DNA from: Tabrizicola caldifontis
Lineage (GTDB): Bacteria > Pseudomonadota > Alphaproteobacteria > Rhodobacterales > Rhodobacteraceae
NCBI RefSeq assembly: GCF_004762095.1
Contig: NZ_SIJH01000002.1
Location: 124,001 to 188,000, forward strand
Direction: 5' to 3'
Length of the DNA: 64,000 bases
Part shown: positions 55,581 through 63,113 of the stretch, piece after piece
Numbering within the stretch: the stretch's first letter is position 1
Layout of the letters: each line of letters begins with the position of its first letter
Made by a program: the position numbers and the translations under genes
The notes under the pieces: generated by a model
The model's input: the letters and a program-made list of their open reading frames with translations, nothing else
What the model was told of the DNA's origin: nothing
Databases searched by the model: none

Positions 55581-56542
55581 CCAGCATGGCCCTAGTCTCC
55601 GGCTATCACCACCTGACCATGAGCACGCACGGCGTGCAGGAAGACTATGACTTCTACACCAAGGGGCTTGGCCTCTACTCGATCAAGCGGACGGTGCTGT
55701 TCGACGGCGTCCTGCCGGTCTATCATTTGTACTATGGCTCGCCTGCGGGCGACGCCTCGACCATCATCACCACCTTTCCGTTCAAGAAGCCGGGCATTTT
55801 CGGGCGCCGCGGCACGAACCAGAGCCGGACGATCATGCAGTCGATCCCGGTCGGCGCGGCCGACTTCTGGGTGGACCGCCTGAACGGCATGGGCATCCCG
55901 GCGGTCAAGGGCGAACGTTTCGGTCTGACCCGCGTCAGCTTTGCCCATCCCTGCGGCATTCCGCATGAACTGGTGGAAAACCCCGACGATACCCGCACCC
56001 CGATCGCCAACCCGGCACAGGGCGTGTCGGCTGCTCATGGCATCCGCGGCATCTACGGCGGTGCGGTCGCCGTGATGGATGCGGGCACGATGGAGGAATT
56101 CCTGGAACACGGCATGCAGTTTCGCCGCGAAGGCAGCGACGACAGGGGCAGCATGTGGATCGTGCCGGAAGACAACGGCCTGTATTCTGCGCTGGAAATC
56201 GTGATCGACCGCGACAGCCCGCAGGGCACCTGGACGCTGGCGGGCGGCACGATCCACCACCTGGCCTTCAACACCGGGAACGAGGAAAACCAGTATGCCC
56301 TGAAGGCCCGGCTGGAGGGCATGGGCTACACGGACGTCAGCGAACAGAAGGACCGCAACTACTTCAAGTCGATGTACATGCGGTCGCCGGGAGGGGCGCT
56401 GTTCGAACTCGCCTGGACCGTGACGGAAGGCTGGGCCAAGGACGAACCCGCCGACGCCATCGGCAAGAGCCTGGTGTTCCCGCCCTGGTTCCAGGACCGG
56501 CGTGCCGAGATGGAAGCGGGTCTGGAACCGGCACAATTCTGA
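55577..56542 (+). CDS. VOC-superfamily ring-cleaving dioxygenase (PcpA/LinE/MhqO-type, hydroquinone dioxygenase candidate)
   Basis: The 321-residue protein has four-module vicinal-oxygen-chelate organisation and the PcpA-type segments Y-H-L-Y-Y, T-T-F-P-F-K and D-F-W-V-D. Predicted Fe(II) ligands are His12 (Y-H-H-L-T), His228 (I-H-H-L-A-F) and Glu277 (A-L-F-E-L), matching the PcpA ligand pattern. PcpA and LinE open (chloro)hydroquinone rings, and MhqO-type proteins act on quinone-derived compounds. Translation is coupled to the intradiol dioxygenase gene. The substrate is unknown, and the pairing of two ring-opening enzymes is unusual. Confidence 0.83.
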   Translation: MTSMALVSGYHHLTMSTHGVQEDYDFYTKGLGLYSIKRTVLFDGVLPVYHLYYGSPAGDASTIITTFPFKKPGIFGRRGTNQSRTIMQSIPVGAADFWVDRLNGMGIPAVKGERFGLTRVSFAHPCGIPHELVENPDDTRTPIANPAQGVSAAHGIRGIYGGAVAVMDAGTMEEFLEHGMQFRREGSDDRGSMWIVPEDNGLYSALEIVIDRDSPQGTWTLAGGTIHHLAFNTGNEENQYALKARLEGMGYTDVSEQKDRNYFKSMYMRSPGGALFELAWTVTEGWAKDEPADAIGKSLVFPPWFQDRRAEMEAGLEPAQF

Positions 56543-57201
56543 TGCCGGGTGTTGCCGAGATCGTCTCTCTGGGTGCGGCGCCCGACCGGGCGAAGGTGCT
56601 GTGCGTCTTCGTCCATGGTCGCGGCCAGTCGCCCGAAGAGATGGAGGCGGCGGTCATCCGCCGCCTGACCTTGTGTGACGTGGCCTTTGCCCTGCCGCGC
56701 GCCGAGGGGAAAAGCTGGTATGCTGCCCGGGCGGTCGATCCGCTGACCGACGCCACCCGGGAAGACCTGGCGATGTCTCTGGACGGTCTTGCACGGGCGA
56801 TATCCGGCCTGCGTGCCCATGCTCCGGGCTTGCCCCTGCTGCTGGCCGGTTTCAGCCAGGGCGCCTGCCTGTCGCTGGAACATGTCTGCACCGGCAAAGA
56901 GTTGCCCGACGCCGTTGTGGCCCTTACCGGTTGCCGCGTTGGTCTTTCGGGCGACGACCGACCCGCAAGCCTGCCATCCGGCCTGCCTGTCTATCTGTCG
57001 GCAGGCGATGCGGATCCCTGGATTCCGGTTCAGGCATTCGCCGAGGCTGCGGCCGAGCTTGGCCGTGCCGGGGCAAGGCTTCGGTGCGATGTGTTCCCCG
57101 GTCGCCCGCACGAGGTGTCAGACGCAGAAATCGCCATGTTAGAGACTGTTCTGATTGATCTTGCCGCCGGACGCTCTCCGGCCATGGGGGCGGCGCGATG
57201 A
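56542..57201 (+). CDS. Phospholipase/carboxylesterase-type alpha/beta hydrolase (MhqD-like)
   Basis: The 219-residue hydrolase has V-F-V-H-G-R-G-Q-S, nucleophile Ser105 in G-F-S-Q-G-A, a C-terminal Asp in A-G-D-A-D-P-W and His in R-P-H-E-V. It matches the serine carboxylesterase family that contains MhqD, which accompanies MhqO-type dioxygenases in quinone-resistance operons. It could hydrolyse a ring-cleavage product or an aromatic ester. It is not a Cys-dependent dienelactone hydrolase. Overlaps couple it to both neighbours. Confidence 0.82.
   Translation: MPGVAEIVSLGAAPDRAKVLCVFVHGRGQSPEEMEAAVIRRLTLCDVAFALPRAEGKSWYAARAVDPLTDATREDLAMSLDGLARAISGLRAHAPGLPLLLAGFSQGACLSLEHVCTGKELPDAVVALTGCRVGLSGDDRPASLPSGLPVYLSAGDADPWIPVQAFAEAAAELGRAGARLRCDVFPGRPHEVSDAEIAMLETVLIDLAAGRSPAMGAAR
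57133..57146 (+). repeat. Third occurrence of the GCCATGTTAGAGAC motif (in the hydrolase gene)
   Basis: Fourteen bases are identical to 45702-45715 in mutS, and TTAGAGAC is shared with 17681-17688. On the coding strand it uses a TTA leucine codon, which is rare in this GC-rich sequence. Confidence 0.5.
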
Positions 57202-58259
57202 CCCGGCCCTTCGTCTTTCCCGGCCTTTCGACCCGGGTTGTCTTTGGCCACGGCACCTTGGCGCAGGTGCCCGATGAAGTCGCCCGTCTGGGCCATTCCC
57301 GCGCGTTGATTCTGTCCACCCCGCATCAGCAGGCCGAAGCGCAGGCCTTGGCCGACAGGCTGGGCGACAAGGCTGCCGGCATCTTTGCCGGTGCCGCGAT
57401 GCATACCCCGGTCGAGGTGACCGAACAGGCGATCGCCGCCTTCCGCGCGGCAAGGGCGGATTGTGTCGTATCGCTGGGCGGCGGCTCGACCACGGGTCTG
57501 GGCAAGGCCATTGCCGTCCGCACCGGGGCGGATCAGCTGGTGATCCCCACCACCTATGCCGGTTCGGAAATGACCGACATCCTGGGCGAAACCGCGGGTG
57601 GAGAGAAGACCACCCGCCGCGACCCGGCGATCCGGCCCGAGGTCGTGGTCTATGACGTGGATCTGACCCTGACCCTGCCGGTGGCGCTGACCGTGACCTC
57701 GGCGCTGAACGCCATCGCCCACGCGATGGAGGGCTTCTATGCCCCCGACCGCCACCCGATCACCGAGGCGCTGTCGCGCGATGCGATGGTCGCCTTCCGC
57801 GATGCGCTGCCGGTTCTGATCGAGGATCCTGTAAACGGGGAAGCCCGCGCCAGGGCGCTTTATGCGGCCTGGGGCTGCTCGGTGACACTCGGCCATGTCA
57901 CCATGGCGCTGCACCACAAGCTGGCGCATGTGCTGGGCGGAAGCTTCGGCCTGCCGCATGCCGAAACCCACGCGGTGCTGTTGCCCCACACCACCGCCTA
58001 CAACGAAGCTGCCGTGGGTGGCCTTCTGGCCCCGATTGCCGATACCTTCGGCCATGGCAGCGCGGGCGCCGGGCTTTGGCATTTTGCCAAGGCGGTGAAC
58101 GCGCCGCTGCGTCTGGCCGACCTTGGGATGACCGAGGCCGACCTCGATCGCGCGGCCGAGATCGCCACCCGGAATCCATACGCAAATCCACGCCCCGTCA
58201 GCCGGGACGGCATCCGCCAACTGCTGCAACAGGCCTGGGATGGGCAATGCCCCGCATGA
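57198..58259 (+). CDS. Maleylacetate reductase
   Basis: The 353-residue protein belongs to the iron-containing alcohol dehydrogenase family. It has G-G-G-S-T-T-G-L-G-K-A-I-A (cofactor), P-T-T-Y-A-G-S-E-M-T, A-L-N-A-I-A-H-A-M-E and H-H-K-L-A-H-V-L-G-G-S-F-G-L-P-H-A-E-T-H, a pattern typical of maleylacetate reductases. It reduces maleylacetate to 3-oxoadipate with NAD(P)H, the common exit of hydroxyquinol, hydroquinone and chlorocatechol routes. The start overlaps the hydrolase stop by four bases. Confidence 0.9.
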   Translation: MTRPFVFPGLSTRVVFGHGTLAQVPDEVARLGHSRALILSTPHQQAEAQALADRLGDKAAGIFAGAAMHTPVEVTEQAIAAFRAARADCVVSLGGGSTTGLGKAIAVRTGADQLVIPTTYAGSEMTDILGETAGGEKTTRRDPAIRPEVVVYDVDLTLTLPVALTVTSALNAIAHAMEGFYAPDRHPITEALSRDAMVAFRDALPVLIEDPVNGEARARALYAAWGCSVTLGHVTMALHHKLAHVLGGSFGLPHAETHAVLLPHTTAYNEAAVGGLLAPIADTFGHGSAGAGLWHFAKAVNAPLRLADLGMTEADLDRAAEIATRNPYANPRPVSRDGIRQLLQQAWDGQCPA

Positions 58260-58285
58260 CAGGCAACCAAGAGGGAGGAACGATA

Positions 58286-59560
58286 ATGCTTACCAGACGG
58301 AAATTCCTGCGCACCAGCGCCGCCACCGGCCTTGCCGCCACGGCGCCGGGCCTGTTCGCCCCTGCCATCGCACAGGGGGCCAAGATCCGCATCGGCTATG
58401 TCAGCCCGCAATCCGGCCCGCTGGCCGGCTTTGCCGAAAGCGACAGCTACAACATCGCCAGCTTCCTTGCGACCGAGGTCGGCCAGAATTTCCAGGTCAT
58501 CGTCAAGGACAGCCAGTCCGACCCGAACCGCGCCGCCGCCGTGGCCAAGGAACTGATCGTCAACGACGAGATCAACCTGATGGTCGTCGCCTCGACGCCC
58601 GAGACGACGAACCCCGTCGCCACAACCTGCGAGGCGGAGGGGATGCCCGTCATCTCGACCAAGGCGCCCTGGCAGCCCTGGTTCATCGGCCAGCAGGGCA
58701 ACCCCGGCGACCCGGCCTCGTGGAAGCCCTTCGACTTCGCCTTCCACTATTTCTGGGGGCTGGAGGACGTGATCGCCGTCTTCCTGAACATGTGGAACCA
58801 GCTTGACACCAACAAGCAGGTCGGCGGCCTGTTCCCGAACGATGGCGACGGCAACGCCTGGGGCGACCCGAACGTGGGTGTCGGCCCCGGTTTCGCGGCG
58901 CAGGGCTATTCCCTCACCGATCCGGGCCGCTACCAGAACCTGACCGACGATTTCACAGCACAGATCAACGCCTTCAAGGCGGCGAACTGCGACATCGTCA
59001 CCGGCGTCGTGATCCCGCCCGACTTCACCACCTTCCGCAACCAGTCGCTGCAACAGGGCTTCAACCCGAAGATCATCACCGTGGCCAAGGCCATCCTGTT
59101 CCCGCAGTCGGTCGAGGCCCTGGGCGAGGCCGGGCACAACCTCTCGTCCGAGGTGTGGTGGAGCGCGCAGCACCCGTTCAAGTCCTCGCTCACCGGCCAG
59201 TCCTGCGCCGACCTTGCCGCCGACTACACGGCGAAGTCGGGCCGGCCCTGGACCCAGCCGATCGGCTTTGTCCATTCCCTGTTCGAGGTCGCCTCGAACG
59301 TCATGGGCCGCGTCGAAGACGTGACCGATGCCGAGGCGGTCGCAGCGGCGATTGCCGCGACCGACATGGACACGATGGTTGGCAAGGTGGCCTGGAACGG
59401 CGCCGGCGTGCCACCTTTCGCCGCCACCAACGTATGCAAGACCCCGCTGGTTGGCGGCCAGTGGCGGCGGAAGGACGACGGCACCTTCGACCTTGTCATC
59501 GTCGACAACCAGACCGCGCCGGAGATTCCGGCTGCTGGCCAGATGGAGGCGCTGGCCTGA
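58286..59560 (+). CDS. ABC transporter substrate-binding protein of the amino-acid/aromatic (HAAT) family, Tat-type signal
   Basis: The 424-residue protein starts with T-R-R-K-F-L-R-T followed by a hydrophobic stretch and A-I-A-Q-G, a twin-arginine signal. The mature part is a type I periplasmic binding protein (I-G-Y-V-S-P-Q-S-G-P-L-A-G). Family members bind branched-chain amino acids, amides or aromatic acids. Its position inside the dioxygenase operon suggests an aromatic ligand. GAGGGAGGA precedes the start. Confidence 0.9.
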   Translation: MLTRRKFLRTSAATGLAATAPGLFAPAIAQGAKIRIGYVSPQSGPLAGFAESDSYNIASFLATEVGQNFQVIVKDSQSDPNRAAAVAKELIVNDEINLMVVASTPETTNPVATTCEAEGMPVISTKAPWQPWFIGQQGNPGDPASWKPFDFAFHYFWGLEDVIAVFLNMWNQLDTNKQVGGLFPNDGDGNAWGDPNVGVGPGFAAQGYSLTDPGRYQNLTDDFTAQINAFKAANCDIVTGVVIPPDFTTFRNQSLQQGFNPKIITVAKAILFPQSVEALGEAGHNLSSEVWWSAQHPFKSSLTGQSCADLAADYTAKSGRPWTQPIGFVHSLFEVASNVMGRVEDVTDAEAVAAAIAATDMDTMVGKVAWNGAGVPPFAATNVCKTPLVGGQWRRKDDGTFDLVIVDNQTAPEIPAAGQMEALA

Positions 59561-59566
59561 TCTTGT

Positions 59567-59595
59567 TGGCCCCCGGGACTTCTTCCCGGGGGCCA
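59567..59595 (+). promoter_or_regulatory. Intercistronic stem-loop after the substrate-binding protein gene
   Basis: A perfect 11-bp stem (TGGCCCCCGGG / CCCGGGGGCCA) with a 7-base loop lies seven bases after the stop codon. No U-tract follows, so partial termination or mRNA stabilisation is more likely than full termination. Confidence 0.75.
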
Positions 59596-59612
59596 CCCTG
59601 GCCACATTCAGC

Positions 59613-60335
59613 ATGACCGACGTCCTGACGCTTTCCAATGTCTCGAAAAGCTTCGGTGCCCTGAAGGTGACCGATGACGTCAGCCTTTCTGTGCCGAAGG
59701 GCCAGGCGCTGGGCATCATCGGGCCGAACGGGGCGGGGAAATCGACGCTCTTCAACCTGATAACCGGCAATATCCTCGCCGATGCGGGCACGGTCACGCT
59801 CCTGGGCCGCGACGTGACCCGCAGCCCGGCGATGACCCGGGTCCGCATGGGCTTGGGCCGCAGCTTCCAGATCCCCCAGCCCTTCGAGGGGCTGACGGTG
59901 TTCGAGAACCTGCTGACCGCCGCCGCCTACGGCCAGAACAAGCACGAGGCCGAGGTGACCGACCATTGCGTCGCGGTCCTGCGCGATACCGAACTCTTGC
60001 CCAAGGCCAACCAGCTGGCCGGCAGCCTGTCCCTGCTCGATCGCAAGCGGCTGGAACTGGCCCGCGCCATGGCCACCGGGCCGGAGCTTCTGCTTCTCGA
60101 TGAAATCGCCGGCGGCCTGACCGAAGGCGAATGTCAGGCGCTGATCGCCACGATCCGGGGTCTGCACGCGCAAGGCATCACGATCATCTGGATCGAACAT
60201 GTCCTGCACGCGCTGACATCAGTCGTGGAACGGCTGCTGGTCCTGGACTTCGGCCGCGTCATCGGGATCGGCGAGCCCGACGCGATCATGGCCTCGAAAG
60301 AGGTGCGCGAGATCTATCTGGGGATGGAGGTCTGA
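59613..60335 (+). CDS. HAAT-type ABC transporter ATP-binding protein (LivG-like)
   Basis: The 240-residue ATPase has Walker A G-P-N-G-A-G-K-S-T (about residues 36-44), the signature region near S-L-S-L-L-D-R-K-R-L-E-L-A-R, and Walker B L-L-L-L-D-E-I-A-G-G-L. The LivG-type pattern also includes G-R-S-F-Q-I-P-Q-P-F. The canonical L-S-G-G signature is altered to S-L-S-L, which deviates from most homologues. The adjacent genes supply the other importer parts. Confidence 0.9.
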   Translation: MTDVLTLSNVSKSFGALKVTDDVSLSVPKGQALGIIGPNGAGKSTLFNLITGNILADAGTVTLLGRDVTRSPAMTRVRMGLGRSFQIPQPFEGLTVFENLLTAAAYGQNKHEAEVTDHCVAVLRDTELLPKANQLAGSLSLLDRKRLELARAMATGPELLLLDEIAGGLTEGECQALIATIRGLHAQGITIIWIEHVLHALTSVVERLLVLDFGRVIGIGEPDAIMASKEVREIYLGMEV

Positions 60336-60336
60336 C

Positions 60337-61047
60337 ATGACGCCCATCCTTGAAACCCGGGGCCTGACCGCCGCCTACGGCCAGTTCAAGGCGCTGTTCG
60401 GAATCGACCTTGCCGTAAGCCCCGGCGAATGTGTCGCCATCATCGGCGCGAACGGTGCGGGCAAGACGACCCTGATGCGCTCGATCACCGGAGTGCTGCG
60501 CAACGACCCCGGCATGGTCCTGCACCGGGGCGAGCCGATCGGCGACCTGCCCGCCGACCAGGTGATGCAGCGCGGGATCGCCATGGTGCCCGAGGGGCGC
60601 AAGCTCTTCCCTTCGCTTTCCGTCGAGGAGAACCTGCTGATCGGGGGACAAGTGCGCCGGGGGGGTGGCCGCTGGTCGCTCGACACGATCTACCAGCTTT
60701 TCCCGATCCTGAAGGACCGCCGCCACTCGCCCGGCACGGCGCTTTCCGGCGGCCAGCAGCAGATGGTCGCCATCGGCCGCGCGCTGATGTCGAACCCCGA
60801 GCTTCTTCTCTGTGACGAGGTCAGCCTCGGCCTCGCCCCCGTGGTGATCCGCGACATCTACGCCGCCCTCCCCGCGATCCGCGAAGCCGGCGCGGCGGTG
60901 GTGATCGTCGAACAGGACATCGCCCGCGCGCTTTCGGTCGCCGACCGGGTCTACTGCCTGATGGAGGGCCGCGTGACCTTGCATGCCCCCGCCGCCGAAA
61001 TCAGCCGCGAGGCGATCCACGCCGCCTATTTCGGGGAACCCACATGA
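60337..61047 (+). CDS. HAAT-type ABC transporter ATP-binding protein (LivF-like)
   Basis: The 236-residue ATPase has Walker A G-A-N-G-A-G-K-T-T, Q-loop region, signature L-S-G-G-Q-Q-Q-M-V, and Walker B L-L-L-C-D-E-V-S-L-G-L-A-P, characteristic of LivF. It forms the heterodimer with the LivG-like subunit and starts one base after its stop. Confidence 0.93.
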   Translation: MTPILETRGLTAAYGQFKALFGIDLAVSPGECVAIIGANGAGKTTLMRSITGVLRNDPGMVLHRGEPIGDLPADQVMQRGIAMVPEGRKLFPSLSVEENLLIGGQVRRGGGRWSLDTIYQLFPILKDRRHSPGTALSGGQQQMVAIGRALMSNPELLLCDEVSLGLAPVVIRDIYAALPAIREAGAAVVIVEQDIARALSVADRVYCLMEGRVTLHAPAAEISREAIHAAYFGEPT

Positions 61048-61070
61048 CGCCTGCCAGCCTTTCCCTGCGT

Positions 61071-61177
61071 GCCCCCCACCCCCATCCCCTCCCCACCAGG
61101 GGGAGGGGAGGCGCCCGGCCATGCTGTCCCACGCCTCCCTCCCCCACGCGGGGGGACGGATGGGGAGGGGGGGCATC
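61071..61177 (-). repeat. GC-rich palindromic intergenic repeat, copy 2
   Basis: This element lies in the 154-bp gap between the livF-like and livH-like genes, an otherwise compact operon. Positions 61071-61111 equal the reverse complement of 165-205 with one mismatch in 41 bases; a second hairpin (61134-61177) corresponds more loosely to 231-271. The frame is open through it, but the homologous permease starts at 61202. Confidence 0.8.
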
Positions 61178-61201
61178 CTGCCACTCTGCGAGGTCGTCGC
61201 G

Positions 61202-62065
61202 ATGATCTGGCTCGACGTCCTCGTCCAGGGCATCCTGCTTGGCGGTCTTTATGCCCTTTTCGCCGCGGGCCTCAGCCTTGTCTTCGGGATCATGCGGCTG
61301 GTGAATCTGGCCCATGGTGATCTGATCGTCTTTGCCGCCTTCCTGATCCTGGTCACCGTCAATCTCTTGGGGCTGAACCCTTTCCTGTCGGCCCTGATCG
61401 CCGCCCCGGTCATGTTCGCCTTGGGCTGGGCCTTGCAACGCTTCGTCCTGAACCGGGTCGTCGGAAAGGACATCCTGCCGCCGCTGCTCATCACCTTCGG
61501 GCTCTCGGTTGCGCTGCAGAACGGCATGCTGGAGGTCTTCTCGGCCGACAGCCAGCGCATCCGCGCCGGCGCGCTGGAAAGCGCCTCGATCAACCTGGGC
61601 GTGGTCACCATAGGCACCCTGCCGCTTCTGACCTTCGGCTCGGCGGTGCTGGCCATCTTCATCCTGAACCGCATCTTCTACACCACCGCGATCGGCCGCG
61701 CCTTCCGGGCAACCAGTGACGATCCGGTCACCGCAAGCCTGATGGGCATCAACCCGCGCGGGGTCTTTGCCATGGCCACGGGCCTTGCCATGGTCATCGT
61801 CACCCTTGCCGCGCTTTACCTTGGCATGCGGGCGAACTTCGACCCTTCGATCGGTCCCGCGCGCCTGATCTATGCCTTCGAGGCGGTCATCATCGGCGGC
61901 CTCGGCAGCCTCTGGGGCACGCTGGCGGGTGGTGCGATCATCGGCATCGCCCAGACCGTGGGCGCGCAGATCAATCCGGAATGGCAGATCCTTGCCGGTC
62001 ATCTGGCCTTTCTTGCCGTGCTGATCATCCGCCCGCGCGGCCTTTTCCCAAGGGCGGTGGACTAA
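61202..62065 (+). CDS. HAAT-type ABC transporter permease (LivH-like)
   Basis: The 287-residue membrane protein begins M-I-W-L-D-V-L-V-Q-G-I-L-L-G-G-L-Y-A-L-F-A-A-G-L-S-L-V-F-G, the LivH N-terminus. It has about eight membrane spans and a G-G-L-G-S-L-W-G-T-L-A-G-G motif near the C-terminus. The ATG at 61202 follows the family alignment; an upstream open frame through the repeat was rejected. Confidence 0.92.
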   Translation: MIWLDVLVQGILLGGLYALFAAGLSLVFGIMRLVNLAHGDLIVFAAFLILVTVNLLGLNPFLSALIAAPVMFALGWALQRFVLNRVVGKDILPPLLITFGLSVALQNGMLEVFSADSQRIRAGALESASINLGVVTIGTLPLLTFGSAVLAIFILNRIFYTTAIGRAFRATSDDPVTASLMGINPRGVFAMATGLAMVIVTLAALYLGMRANFDPSIGPARLIYAFEAVIIGGLGSLWGTLAGGAIIGIAQTVGAQINPEWQILAGHLAFLAVLIIRPRGLFPRAVD

Positions 62066-62066
62066 G

Positions 62067-63113
62067 ATGCACAAGGTCACCACCCGCACCCGCGCCTCGA
62101 CCGTCGCCGGCCTCGCTGCCGTGGCTCTGGTTGTCCTGGGCCTGGTCCTGCCCGCCTTCGCCTCGCGCAGCCTGATCCAGGATCTGTTCTTCATCCTGAC
62201 CATGCTGACGCTGGCGCAGCTGTGGAACCTGATCGCGGGCTATGGCGGGATGGTCAGCGTCGGCCAGCAGGCCTTTGTCGGCATCGGCGCATATGCGATG
62301 TTCGCAGGCGTCATCCTCTGGGGCTGGGATCCAGTTCCAGCGATTCTTCTGGGCGGGGTCGCAGCCTTCCTGCTGGCAATCCCGATGGCCTTCTTCGCCT
62401 TCCGCCTGCAAGGAGCATACTTTGCCATCGGCACCTGGGTCATCGCCGAGGTCACGCGCCTTCTGGTCGCCCAGTGGAAGACGCTCGGCGGCGGCACCGG
62501 CACCAGCCTGCCGCGCGAGGCGACATCAGACATCATCGGCGTCGCGGCCATTGCCGAGTTGTTCGGTATCCGCGATGCCGCTGCGCGCGACATCCTGGCC
62601 TACTGGCTGGCGCTCGCGCTGGCGGTGGGCACGATGGCGGCGATCTACGCGCTTCTGCGGTCGCGCACGGGGCTTGCGCTGGCTGCCGTCCGCGACAACG
62701 ACAACGCGGCCCGGTCTGTCGGGGTGGACGCGCAGCGCGTCAAGTGGCTGGTCTTCCTGTCGGCCGCCACGATGACCGGCCTGGTCGGCGCGCTGATCTA
62801 TGTCCAGACCGCCCGCATCTCGCCCGACGCGGCCTTCTCCGTCACCAACTGGACGGCCTATGTCATCTTCATTGCCGTCATCGGCGGGATCGGCCGGCTG
62901 GAGGGGCCGATCCTCGGCGTTCTCGTCTTCTGGGGCCTGCAGACCGCCTTCGCCGACTATGGCAGCTGGTATCTGCTGGCGCTTGGCCTGCTGGCCATCG
63001 TCACCATGCTGTTCGCCCCGCGGGGTCTCTGGGGCCTGATCGCCGACCGCTGGGGCATTGCCCTGTTCCCCATTCAACGCCGCCTGATCCTGGAAGGAGC
63101 CCGAAATGGCTGA
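62067..63113 (+). CDS. HAAT-type ABC transporter permease (LivM-like)
   Basis: The 348-residue membrane protein has the LivM pattern: a first span with V-L-G-L-V-L-P-A-F, L-W-N-L-I-A-G-Y-G-G-M-V-S-V-G-Q-Q-A-F-V-G-I-G-A-Y, and G-G-I-G-R-L-E-G-P-I-L-G. It completes the importer. It starts one base after the previous stop and overlaps the monooxygenase gene by eight bases. Confidence 0.92.
   Translation: MHKVTTRTRASTVAGLAAVALVVLGLVLPAFASRSLIQDLFFILTMLTLAQLWNLIAGYGGMVSVGQQAFVGIGAYAMFAGVILWGWDPVPAILLGGVAAFLLAIPMAFFAFRLQGAYFAIGTWVIAEVTRLLVAQWKTLGGGTGTSLPREATSDIIGVAAIAELFGIRDAAARDILAYWLALALAVGTMAAIYALLRSRTGLALAAVRDNDNAARSVGVDAQRVKWLVFLSAATMTGLVGALIYVQTARISPDAAFSVTNWTAYVIFIAVIGGIGRLEGPILGVLVFWGLQTAFADYGSWYLLALGLLAIVTMLFAPRGLWGLIADRWGIALFPIQRRLILEGARNG

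Noticed and set aside
60983-61201. N-terminal extension of the livH-like permease
   Set aside because: It would translate the palindromic repeat and the end of the livF-like gene; homologues begin at the ATG at 61202.
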